A DNA stretch of 64,000 bases from Winogradskya consettensis. GTDB taxonomy: Bacteria > Actinomycetota > Actinomycetes > Mycobacteriales > Micromonosporaceae. Below, one piece after another: positions 9,213 to 16,538 of the stretch (position 1 is the first letter of the stretch; each line of letters begins with the position of its first letter). The stretch is from assembly GCF_018332715.1 (NCBI RefSeq), contig NZ_BOQP01000039.1, positions 124,001-188,000 on the forward strand, given 5' to 3'. Made by a program: the position numbers and the translations under genes. Under the pieces are notes generated by a model. That model had not been told where the DNA came from. It saw nothing but the letters and a program-made list of their open reading frames with translations, and did not search any database.

Positions 9213-9245
9213 CCGGGCCGGGCGGCCGAGGGGCGTGCGGCCCGG
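9213..9245 (+). terminator. GC-rich hairpin after the regulator gene
   Basis: CCGGGCCG (9213-9220) pairs with CGGCCCGG (9238-9245) across a 17-nt GC-rich loop, 8 nt after the stop codon. No U-run follows. Confidence 0.45.
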
Positions 9246-9340
9246 GACGCCCGTACATGTGGCAGGTATCGGACAAGGTTGATAACTCTCTCGGGTCGCG
9301 CGGGCAGTAACCGGGTCGCGGTTATGCGGTTGATACCGCG

Positions 9341-9943
9341 GTGAGCGCTGATGCGAAGAGAACCGAGTTCCTGATCTTGCACGGTGGGCAGAACCAGCGG
9401 CCGATCAAGCACTGGCAGTATCTGCTCGCCCAGGAGCTGACCCGTCGCGGTCACCCCGTTCGATACCCGCAGCTGCCGGAGTCGGACGCGCCGGTGCTGA
9501 AGGACTGGCTGACCGCGATCGAGAACGAGCTGGCCGGTGCGGCGGGCTCCGAGCTCGTCGTCATCGCGCACAGCCTGTCCTGCGCGGCCTGGCTGCACCT
9601 CAGCCGCCGGGGCAGCGTGCACCTCCCGGTCGCACGGCTGCTGTTCGTCGCGCCGCCGAGCCCGGAGTACCTGGCCGGTGAGCCGATCTTCGCCGAGTTC
9701 GTTCCGCCGCCGGGTGCGCACCACGACGTCACGGCGACCTCGGTGGCTCAGCCCCGGCTGGTCTGCACCACCGACGATCCGGTCTGCCGGCCCTCGGCCG
9801 ATGTGGTCTACCCGGGGGTGTTCTCCACCGATCACATCCCCGGCGGCGGGCACCTGGACCTGGCTGCGGGCTACGGGCGCTGGCCGTCGATGGTCGAGTG
9901 GTGCGACAACCCGGGCGTACGCCTGGTCACGAACAAGAAGTAG
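9341..9943 (+). CDS. RBBP9/YdeN-type alpha/beta serine hydrolase
   Basis: 200 aa, the normal length for the RBBP9/YdeN family of small serine hydrolases. The features are FLILHGG at the first strand, KHWQYLL, the nucleophile elbow IAHSLSC with Ser at about 78, and GGGHLDLAAGYGRWP carrying the C-terminal catalytic His. An acidic residue is expected in the DDPVC segment. No signal peptide, so probably cytosolic. The GTG start at 9341 lacks a clear ribosome site. It appears monocistronic. The substrate is unknown. Confidence 0.85.
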   Translation: MSADAKRTEFLILHGGQNQRPIKHWQYLLAQELTRRGHPVRYPQLPESDAPVLKDWLTAIENELAGAAGSELVVIAHSLSCAAWLHLSRRGSVHLPVARLLFVAPPSPEYLAGEPIFAEFVPPPGAHHDVTATSVAQPRLVCTTDDPVCRPSADVVYPGVFSTDHIPGGGHLDLAAGYGRWPSMVEWCDNPGVRLVTNKK

Positions 9944-10046
9944 TCGTCCTGGCACACAGCGATTTTTGCTGGTGTGCCGGGCAACCTTTCGCGTCCGCCG
10001 GAGCACCAGGATCACGTCCCACGATGATCCTTTGGAGAGCAGACGG

Positions 10047-11489
10047 ATGACAAACGCAAAGCCTGGACGCCGGCGGCGCGCTGCCCTGATCGGCGGCTTC
10101 GTCGTCGCCGTCGTCGCGGCCGGTGGTCTCACCGCCAACGCGTTCGCCGACAGCACGTCGTTCAGCGACAACTTCGAGAGCGGCAGCCTCAGCAACTGGA
10201 CCAAGTCCGGTGGCACCTGGTCCGTAGCGACCGACGGCAGCAAGGTGCTGCGTCAGGCGGACGCCGGCAGCGCGCTCGCCCGTCAGTTCGCCGGTGACCA
10301 GGAATGGACCGACTACACGCTGACGGCCAAGGTCAAGACGTCGTCGCTGACCGGCACCGGCTCCGCGGGCATCGCGGCACGGGTCAACGGGTCGAGCCAG
10401 TTCGAGCGGCTCGTGCTCGCCCCCGGCGCCGCCCGCCTCGAAGAGGTCAAGGGCACCGATTCGGTCACCGTACTCAGCACGCTGGCGCTGCCTGCCGCCG
10501 CCACCGGATGGCACACCCTGCGCCTCGACGTGACAGGCGCCAAGGTCCGCGGGTACGTCGACAGCGTGCTCGTCGGCGATGTCAGCGCGAAGCTCACCAA
10601 GGGCCGCGTGGGCCTGGTCACCACCGGCGCGTCGGCCGCCTTCGACGACGTAGCGGTCACCGCCGTCGCCACCTCGACGCCCACCGCGACCGCCACTGCT
10701 TCCCCCACGAAGACCGCGACGGCGACCCCGACCGCTTCCCCCACGAAGACCGCGACGGCGACCCCGACCGCGTCGCCCACCAAGACCGCGACGGCCTCCG
10801 CCACTCCGGTTGCCACGAGCTGGCCGACGCCGACCAAGACCGAGACGCTCAGCGCCACGAAGAAGGTCACCGGTACGTTCGACGGCGCCAACACCCGCTT
10901 CATCGGCGCCGGTGACCTCGGCGGCACCGGCCAGGAGGAGGGCCAGGACGCGCTCTTCGACCTCGCCGACGGCGCGACCCTGTCGAACGTCATCATCGGC
11001 ACCCCCGCAGCGGACGGCGTGCACTGCCTCGGCACCTGCACGCTGAAGAACGTGTGGTGGCAGGACGTGGGCGAGGACGCCGCGACGTTCAAGGGCACCT
11101 CGGCGAGCCAGACCATGACGATCACCGGTGGCGGCGCGATGAAGGCCGCGGACAAGGTGTTCCAGCACAACGGCCCCGGCACAATGATCATCTCGAACTT
11201 CCAGGCCTCGGACATCGGCAAGCTCTACCGCTCCTGCGGCAACTGCTCGAAGCAGTTCGCCCGCAAGGTCAAGGTCTCCAACGTGACGGTCACCGCCCCG
11301 CTGAAGGTCCTGGTCGGCATCAACCCGAACCTGGGCGACACCGCCGCGATCGACAATGTCACCGTGATCGGCAGCTCCAGCAAGACCATCATCTGCGCGA
11401 GCTTCAAGGGCGTGACCAGCGGCGAGCCGACCGAGGTCGACACCAAGCCGAACGCGACCTGCACCGCCACCAACATCACCCTGAAGTAG
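10047..11489 (+). CDS. Secreted PL3 pectate lyase with N-terminal sugar-binding-like domain
   Basis: 480 aa. The signal peptide ends near ANAFA-DS (about residue 33). Residues about 36-200 form a concanavalin-like beta-sandwich (DNFESGSLSNW to FDDVAV), similar to lectin-like modules on secreted glycosidases. A Thr/Pro linker built of 12-aa repeats spans about 210-262. The C-terminal 215 residues are a family-3 pectate lyase beta-helix with its usual signatures (DGVHCLGTCTLKNVWWQDVGEDAATFKG and KVFQHNGPGTM regions). PL3 enzymes cleave polygalacturonate by calcium-dependent beta-elimination. The rhamnogalacturonan lyase gene follows after 11 nt, so the two are probably cotranscribed for pectin attack. 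Confidence 0.93.
   Translation: MTNAKPGRRRRAALIGGFVVAVVAAGGLTANAFADSTSFSDNFESGSLSNWTKSGGTWSVATDGSKVLRQADAGSALARQFAGDQEWTDYTLTAKVKTSSLTGTGSAGIAARVNGSSQFERLVLAPGAARLEEVKGTDSVTVLSTLALPAAATGWHTLRLDVTGAKVRGYVDSVLVGDVSAKLTKGRVGLVTTGASAAFDDVAVTAVATSTPTATATASPTKTATATPTASPTKTATATPTASPTKTATASATPVATSWPTPTKTETLSATKKVTGTFDGANTRFIGAGDLGGTGQEEGQDALFDLADGATLSNVIIGTPAADGVHCLGTCTLKNVWWQDVGEDAATFKGTSASQTMTITGGGAMKAADKVFQHNGPGTMIISNFQASDIGKLYRSCGNCSKQFARKVKVSNVTVTAPLKVLVGINPNLGDTAAIDNVTVIGSSSKTIICASFKGVTSGEPTEVDTKPNATCTATNITLK
10698..10802 (+). repeat. 36-nt tandem repeat encoding the Thr/Pro linker
   Basis: Two exact 36-nt copies (10698-10733, 10734-10769) and a third diverged copy encode SPTKTATATPTA-type linker units between the binding-like and catalytic domains. 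Confidence 0.85.
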
Positions 11490-11500
11490 GGAGGGAAACG

Positions 11501-13099
11501 ATGTCCAGAAAAACACTGGTCGTAGCCCTCACCGCGGTGGCCGTCGTCGCCGGTGCGGGTCTCATCGGCCGGCAGGAGTTCGCCTCGGCCGCCGAGAACG
11601 TCAGCTTCGACAGCGGTTCCGGGATGAGCTTCATCGTCAACGCCACCAACGGTAACATGACGTCGCTCAAGCACAACGGCGTCGAGCTTGCCGCCTCCGG
11701 GCAGGCCGCCGGTCAGTTCGAGTCGGGCTTCTCGTCGGCCTCCGTCTCGAGCAAGACGTTCAGCAACGGCGCGATCCTGGTGACCGTCGCGAACACGAGC
11801 AACGGCGTGACCCAGTACTACTTCGCCCGCAAGAGCGACAACACGGTCTACATGGCGACCAACATCGCCAAGGCGCTCGACCCCGGCGAGGCCCGCTTCA
11901 TCACCCGCCTCAAGCCGTCGCTGCTCACCTCGTCGCCGGCCGCGGCCCGGACCGCGGGCACGACCGCCAAGGTCGAGGGCGAGGACGTCTTCTCGTTCGA
12001 CAACGGCCAGACCGCGTCGAAGTTCTACAGCTCGCAGCGGACCATCGTGCAGCAACCCTTCGGCGCGAGCGGCAACGGCCACGGCGTGTTCATCATCGGT
12101 GGCACGCACGAGATGAGCTCCGGCGGCCCGTTCTTCCGCGATATCGAGGTCAACGACACCGGCACCGCCGTGAACATCACGCACTACATGTTCAGCGGCC
12201 ACCAGCAGCCCGAGGCCCTGCGTCTCGGCCTGCACGGACCGTACGCGATGGCCCTCACCGACGGCGCCAAGCCGGAACTGCACAGCCTCGACTTCCTGTC
12301 GGCGTACATTCCGGGCCTGCTCTCCAATGCCCAGCGCGGCAACGTCAGCGGCACGGCCACCGGCTCCTGGCGCGGCACCCTCGACGGCACGGTCGCCCTC
12401 GCGGGCACCAACGGCCAATACTGGGGCACGGTCAAGAGCGGCGCGTTCGTGATCGGCCACGTCCGGCCCGGCACCTACACGGCGACCCTCTACGCGGGCG
12501 AGCTGGCGGTGGGCAGCACCAAGTCGGTGACGGTGACGGCCGGAGGAACGGCAACACTCGCACTCTCCGGCGACCTGCCGGCGGCGGGCACCCTGTTCCA
12601 GGTCGGAGCATTCGACGGTACGCCGTCAGGCTTCCGCAACGCCGACAAGATCGAGACCATGCACCCGTCGGACGTACGGATGTCATCCTGGACACCGGGC
12701 ACCGTCGACGTGGCCTCCCCCTCGACGTGGCCGATGGCAGAATTCAAGTCGGTGAACTCCCCGCTCGCCCTGAAGTTCAACCTGTCCGCGGTGCCCTCCT
12801 CGGGCGCACGCCTGCGAATCGCCACCACGGGAGGTTTCGCCGGCGGCCGTCCCGCGGTCTCGATAGGCAGCTTCACCTCGCCGTCCTCGGCCTCCCCGGC
12901 CCCGGTCAACCTCAACTCCCGAGGCATCACCCGGGGCACCTGGCGCGGCGTGAACGCGACCTACACGTTCACCATCCCGGCGAGCGCCCTGAAGACCGGC
13001 AGCAACACCATGTCGATCTCGGTCCTGAGCGGCAGCAGCGGCGAAAGCTTCCTCAGCCCGAACTTCGTCTTCGACGCACTGGCCCTCGACCCGGCGTAG
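11501..13099 (+). CDS. Secreted PL4 rhamnogalacturonan endolyase
   Basis: 532 aa. A signal peptide ends near residue 30. It has the three-domain plan of family PL4: a catalytic beta-sandwich (about 32-280), a FnIII-like middle domain (about 285-365, ending in TVTAGGTATLALSGDLP) and a jelly-roll carbohydrate-binding domain (about 370-530). PL4 enzymes cleave the Rha-GalA backbone of rhamnogalacturonan I. A GGGAGGG site precedes the ATG. With the PL3 gene 11 nt upstream it forms a pectin-degrading pair. The last codons and the stop form the first unit of a 27-nt tandem repeat running into the intergenic region. Confidence 0.92.
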   Translation: MSRKTLVVALTAVAVVAGAGLIGRQEFASAAENVSFDSGSGMSFIVNATNGNMTSLKHNGVELAASGQAAGQFESGFSSASVSSKTFSNGAILVTVANTSNGVTQYYFARKSDNTVYMATNIAKALDPGEARFITRLKPSLLTSSPAAARTAGTTAKVEGEDVFSFDNGQTASKFYSSQRTIVQQPFGASGNGHGVFIIGGTHEMSSGGPFFRDIEVNDTGTAVNITHYMFSGHQQPEALRLGLHGPYAMALTDGAKPELHSLDFLSAYIPGLLSNAQRGNVSGTATGSWRGTLDGTVALAGTNGQYWGTVKSGAFVIGHVRPGTYTATLYAGELAVGSTKSVTVTAGGTATLALSGDLPAAGTLFQVGAFDGTPSGFRNADKIETMHPSDVRMSSWTPGTVDVASPSTWPMAEFKSVNSPLALKFNLSAVPSSGARLRIATTGGFAGGRPAVSIGSFTSPSSASPAPVNLNSRGITRGTWRGVNATYTFTIPASALKTGSNTMSISVLSGSSGESFLSPNFVFDALALDPA

Positions 13100-13240
13100 G
13101 CCGCGCCGCCCCTCGACTCGGCGTAGGTCGCGCTGCCCGTCGGCCCGGTGTTGGCCGCGCCGGCCGTCGACCCGATGTTGGCCGCGCCGGCCGTCGACTC
13201 GGCGTTGGCCGCGCCGGCCGTCGACTCGGTGTAAGAGGCC
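13087..13240 (+). repeat. 27-nt tandem repeat spanning the PL4 stop codon
   Basis: Units of 27 nt start at 13087, 13114, 13141, 13168 and 13195, with a partial unit from 13222. The core is CGACTCGGCGTTGGCCGCGC followed by CGGCCGT. The first unit holds the last codons and TAG of the PL4 gene; the second keeps an in-frame TAG, while later units are open. Because 27 is a multiple of three, each unit encodes the same nine residues. There are no spacers, so it is a minisatellite. Confidence 0.85.
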
Positions 13241-13248
13241 GGTTTAGG

Positions 13249-13288
13249 TTGTGTGCAATTTAATTGTGCACAACTTAATTGCACACAA
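13249..13288. promoter_or_regulatory. AT-rich 40-bp near-perfect palindrome
   Basis: Arms TTGTGTGCAATT (13249-13260) and its reverse complement (13277-13288, allowing two mismatched pairs further in) flank a centre containing TTGTGCACAA. Only 2 of 20 pairs mismatch. Base composition is sharply AT-richer than the region. It follows the pectin-lyase pair and its minisatellite. No U-run follows either arm, so a protein-binding site is at least as likely as a terminator. Confidence 0.6.
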
Positions 13289-14210
13289 TGCTTTTGACCC
13301 GGGGTAACGCGCGTCGGCTTCTACCGGCGTGATCAGTACCTGTTCCTGCCGTACCCCATGCGGCCGGGACCGAGCCGGCCGGTCTCGCCAGACCGGCCGG
13401 CCTCCGCCTTTCTGCGCAAGGAGCTGTCCGGTGAGATCGCCTGGCAACGAGGGTGGATTCCTGCCCCCGGGTTGGCCCGGTTCGCGGGTCCGGGCCGAAC
13501 TGCGTCGACAGGGACGTGCCGAGGTCTACCGGCCGTCCCCGGCCGCGCCGGTTCCTCAGGACCATCCCGCGCGGCGAGGTCCAACGTGGACCGCACGGGG
13601 CGGTGCCGCGCCGAGGCGTCCGACCTGGGCCGCATGGGGCGGTGTCGCGCCGTGGCGTCCGACCTGGACCGACTGGGTGCGTTCGGCGCGGAGCTGCGTA
13701 TGCCGCTTGCTTAGACTGTGGGGCTGGATCGGGGCGCGGGCGCGGCGTCGCGCGAAAGCTGGCCGTCCTGCTTCGTCACCACGGGAGTGGAGCTCAGCCG
13801 GTCGCGGTTAGGGCCCGTTCGTCGTTGGCTGCGGGCCCGGATTGCGCCTCGCTCCGACCTCAACGCTTGAACAGACCCTGGTGTCCTGAGCCTTTGATCC
13901 GTTCCAGTAGGCGGCAAGGCGGCACAATTTAGCCACGGCACGAAGTTGCGTCGAAACCTCAAACGCCGCAACCTCCTGCGGCGACAGGTGTCAAGCGCGG
14001 GCCTATCACGTCTGGCCAGGAAACATACGTTCTGCTGTCAGACACGATTGCCCAGATTTGACGAACAACGCCGCACGAAGTTGTCGCATCCAGCTGTGCA
14101 GCGCAATATTTGGCCCCGCGGCGGCGCAGGCCCCGCGGCGGCGCAGGCTCGGCTCGGCCCGGCGTGGCCCGGCTCGGCCAAGCGCGGCCCGGCGTGGCCC
14201 GGCTCGGACG
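13289..14210. other. 922-nt region without a convincing gene
   Basis: Open frames here have repeat-driven composition and no ribosome sites. The frame from about 13304 to 13714 on the plus strand (begins VGFYRRDQYLFLPYPM) has GC-rich third positions and may be a decayed gene, but it lacks a start codon before 13358 and dissolves into a 39-nt repeat. Between 13700 and 14100 the sequence is unstructured. At 14115-14205 short GC-rich units recur (CCCCGCGGCGGCGCAGG twice, and a GGCCCGGCGTGGCCCGGCTC-like unit twice) up to the amidoligase stop. No tRNA or RNA gene was recognised. Confidence 0.5.
13579..13685 (+). repeat. 39-nt minisatellite
   Basis: Units at 13579-13617 and 13618-13656, plus a partial third from 13657, share the GTCCGACCTGGGCCGCATGG-type core. 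Period 39 keeps one reading frame open, which explains the spurious ORFs here. Confidence 0.75.
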
Positions 14211-15278
14211 CTAGGGCCGGTTGGCGAGGGCTTCGGCTGCCAGCTCGAGGAGGGCTTCGAGGGCTTCGGCCGGGTCGGTGGGGGCCTCGGGGATCGGGGA
14301 CGGGTCTTCGCAGCGGTCCAGGAGGAGCTCGATCAGGGCGGCGCGGTTGATGATGTCCTCGGTGTGGAGGGCGCCGGGGAGGATGCGGATCTCGAGGGTG
14401 TCGCGGATGGGGTTTTCGCGGAAGAGCTGGACCATGTTCACGTCGAAGAACTTGGTGAGCTCGCCGTCGGTGGCGGCGTACCTGAGGTCCTTCCAGGATG
14501 GCGTACCGAAAGAGACCGCTCTGACCAGGGGCGGAGGCAGTGGGGCGAGGCGCCGGGAGTTGGTGTTGGTCTGCAGTGCGGTGCGTAGCGGCTCGCGGTA
14601 GAAGGCGAAGAGCCGGATGACGTTGGCCAGGGTGGCCGGGTTGTGGAACGGGGCGCCGTCGAGGTGCATGTGGACGGCGGCTTCCTGGGGGATCGTGAAG
14701 CCGAGCTCGCGGGCCGGGCCGAGCAGGTCTTCCAGTGTGACGGCGTGATCGGCGGTCAGCGGCGGGGTGATGATCTCGCAGGGGCGTTCGCGCTCGCCGG
14801 TCAGTGGGGCGGCCATGGCGATGCTCGCGCCGGCCTCGTCGTCGAGGCGGTAGACGCCGTCGACGAGGTCGACGGGGCGGTTCCAGATCTTCGCGGCGTT
14901 GTCCAGGGCGGTGTCGAGGGTGCCGCCGGGGTCGCTGTGCGCGGCGACCAGCCGGATCAGGCGGGCCTCGTCGCCGAGGATGCGGAACCAGCCGTCCTTG
15001 GCGGGCGCACTGTTGTCGAGACCGTTGACCAGGGTAATGTCGTCGACCAGCGTGCAGAGCGGGGAACCGTCGGCGCGGGTCACCTCGAAGCCCTGGGTCA
15101 CGTGCAGGAACCGGGCCAGGCCGGGGACCATGGACAGCTCGCTGTCGTGATGCCACACCGGCAGGGCCTGGCCGCCGTGGCGGGCGGCCAGGTCCGTGGC
15201 GAGGGTCCGGCGGCTGACGCCCGGAGGGGCCATCAGCTCGATCTCGAACCCGATGCGCCGGTGCAGCGGTGGGATCAC
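14211..15278 (-). CDS. Amidoligase-family (ATP-grasp-like COOH-NH2 ligase) protein
   Basis: 355 aa from a GTG that overlaps the upstream stop by 4 nt. The N-terminal RRIGFEIEL motif with Met-Ala-Pro-Pro-Gly after it, the central EIITPPL strand, and the AAVHMHLDG and DTLEIRILPG segments match the putative amidoligase family (Amidoligase_2), which adopts the glutamine-synthetase/GCS ligase fold. These enzymes are predicted to join carboxyl and amino groups with ATP, for example in peptide tagging or wall modification. Typical partners are GAT-type amidotransferases; here the partners are an ECF sigma factor and its likely anti-sigma. The target substrate is unknown. A longer in-frame start at 15359 would lie inside the upstream gene and is rejected. 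Confidence 0.8.
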   Translation of the reverse strand: MIPPLHRRIGFEIELMAPPGVSRRTLATDLAARHGGQALPVWHHDSELSMVPGLARFLHVTQGFEVTRADGSPLCTLVDDITLVNGLDNSAPAKDGWFRILGDEARLIRLVAAHSDPGGTLDTALDNAAKIWNRPVDLVDGVYRLDDEAGASIAMAAPLTGERERPCEIITPPLTADHAVTLEDLLGPARELGFTIPQEAAVHMHLDGAPFHNPATLANVIRLFAFYREPLRTALQTNTNSRRLAPLPPPLVRAVSFGTPSWKDLRYAATDGELTKFFDVNMVQLFRENPIRDTLEIRILPGALHTEDIINRAALIELLLDRCEDPSPIPEAPTDPAEALEALLELAAEALANRP

Positions 15279-15952
15279 GGCTGGAAGGGCATCGGATCGC
15301 CGGCGAGGATCTTCTTGCCGCCCATGACCTTGGCGTCGTAGCTGTCCTTGAGGTTCCATGTGTCGGCCAGCTTAGCGGCGTCGTCGAAGTCGTAGCCGGC
15401 GTTGAAGAAGGCCTCGGCGTACTTCTCGTTCTTCTTCGACTCGGCGACCGCGGGGTCGGGCTTGACGCCGGCCGGGAGCTTCTTGTGGGCGAGGATCAGC
15501 TCGCCGGCCTTGACCTTGGCCTCGCCGATGTCCTCGGTGCTGATCTTCCAGTGCTTGGCCAGCGTGACCGCCTCGTCGTAGCCGTAACCGGCGTCGAAGA
15601 ACGCGTCGCGGGCCTTGTCCTCGGCGGACGACGCCGGGGACTCCTCCGGCTTGGGCGACGCGGACGCAGACGGGGTCGGGGAGAACGACGGTGCCGGGGA
15701 CAGGCCGGGGCCGGCCGGGGCGACCATGCTGGTGTTGCTGTTGTGGCTCGCGGGGATGATCCCCGGGAGCTGGAAGGCGCCGGCGATCAGGCCGGCACCG
15801 AGCACCGCGCCACCGGTGACCTGCAGGCCGCGGCGGCGGCGCTTGTAGGTGCGGGACAGCTCCGTCACGCGCTGGAAAACGGCGGCGGGGTCGGGCGTCT
15901 CGTTCTCGCGGGTCTGGAAGGCCGCGCGAAGCTGGTCTCCGTGGTCGTTCAC
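15275..15952 (-). CDS. Anti-sigma-like membrane protein with two tandem outer repeats
   Basis: 225 aa. The N-terminal 40 residues are charged and cytosolic (RTYKRRRRG stop-transfer signal). One TM segment spans about 44-65. A Pro/Ser-rich stalk covers about 80-110. The remainder is two copies of a ~45-residue unit with the pattern AFFxAGYxYDEAxxLAxxW, then AK and IL positions. The ATG overlaps the sigma-factor stop by 4 nt (ATGA), and the stop overlaps the amidoligase start. Position and topology argue for an anti-sigma factor whose repeats sense something outside the membrane. No zinc anti-sigma motif is visible, so the assignment rests on context. Confidence 0.8.
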   Translation of the reverse strand: MNDHGDQLRAAFQTRENETPDPAAVFQRVTELSRTYKRRRRGLQVTGGAVLGAGLIAGAFQLPGIIPASHNSNTSMVAPAGPGLSPAPSFSPTPSASASPKPEESPASSAEDKARDAFFDAGYGYDEAVTLAKHWKISTEDIGEAKVKAGELILAHKKLPAGVKPDPAVAESKKNEKYAEAFFNAGYDFDDAAKLADTWNLKDSYDAKVMGGKKILAGDPMPFQP

Positions 15953-16503
15953 GACTTCTCCTCGGCAAATTTCCTGGTCTGATGCTCCGACGAGAGCCGG
16001 AGGGTCTTGAGCGCCCGTGAGGCGTGGCTGCGTACCGTTGCCTGCGAACAGCCGAGCAGATCAGCGATCTGCTCGTCCTCCAGCTGCTCGTAGTAACGCA
16101 GCACGAGGACCGCTCGCTGCTTTCGCCCGAGCGTGGCCAGCTTGTTCCAGAGGGCGTCGGCCTCGACGACGGAGTCGGCGTGGTCGTGCACCCCGCCGCG
16201 CAGATCGTCCAGGTCCGCCAGGCGTTCACCAACCGCGTGCACGTTGCGGGCCGCCCAGCTCCGCCGCCAGGACAGATACTCGTTGAGCACCATCCGGCGG
16301 ACGTACGCCTCGGGCGAGTCCGCATCACTGATCCGGCGCCACTTGACGTGGGCACGGGCCAGCACCTCCTGGACGACGTCCTGGGCCAGTTCGCGGTCGC
16401 CCGTGAGGACAACCGCGTACCTGAGCAGGGCAGGCAACCGGGCCGTCGCGAATTGCTCGAAGGTCACACCCTCTATGACGGGCTTCGTTCGTGCGTTGTG
16501 CAA
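15949..16503 (-). CDS. SigE-family ECF RNA polymerase sigma factor
   Basis: 184 aa. Region sigma-2 (about 12-80: FEQFATARLPALLRYAVVLTGD, DVVQEVLARAHVKW) and region sigma-4 (about 115-165: LGRKQRAVLVLRYYEQLEDEQIADLLGCS, then ATVRSHASRAL) match the actinobacterial SigE/SigM-like ECF group. The TTG at 16503 is chosen because GGAG lies 5 nt upstream; the longer open frame has no site and would overlap the divergent gene. It heads an operon with the sensor protein and amidoligase, all joined by 4-nt overlaps. Autoregulation from the short spacer shared with the amidohydrolase gene is likely. Confidence 0.9.
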   Translation of the reverse strand: MHNARTKPVIEGVTFEQFATARLPALLRYAVVLTGDRELAQDVVQEVLARAHVKWRRISDADSPEAYVRRMVLNEYLSWRRSWAARNVHAVGERLADLDDLRGGVHDHADSVVEADALWNKLATLGRKQRAVLVLRYYEQLEDEQIADLLGCSQATVRSHASRALKTLRLSSEHQTRKFAEEKS

Positions 16504-16538
16504 CGGTTCTCCAAGTTTTTTTGAGGGAAGGTAAAGCG

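Noticed and set aside
13087..13240. Possible CRISPR array
   Set aside because: Units are contiguous with no unique spacers, and there are no cas genes; it is a 27-nt minisatellite.
13329..13932. Overlapping plus-strand frames in the gene-free region
   Set aside because: Kept open by a 39-nt repeat; no ribosome sites and no recognisable domain. Recorded only as a possible remnant.
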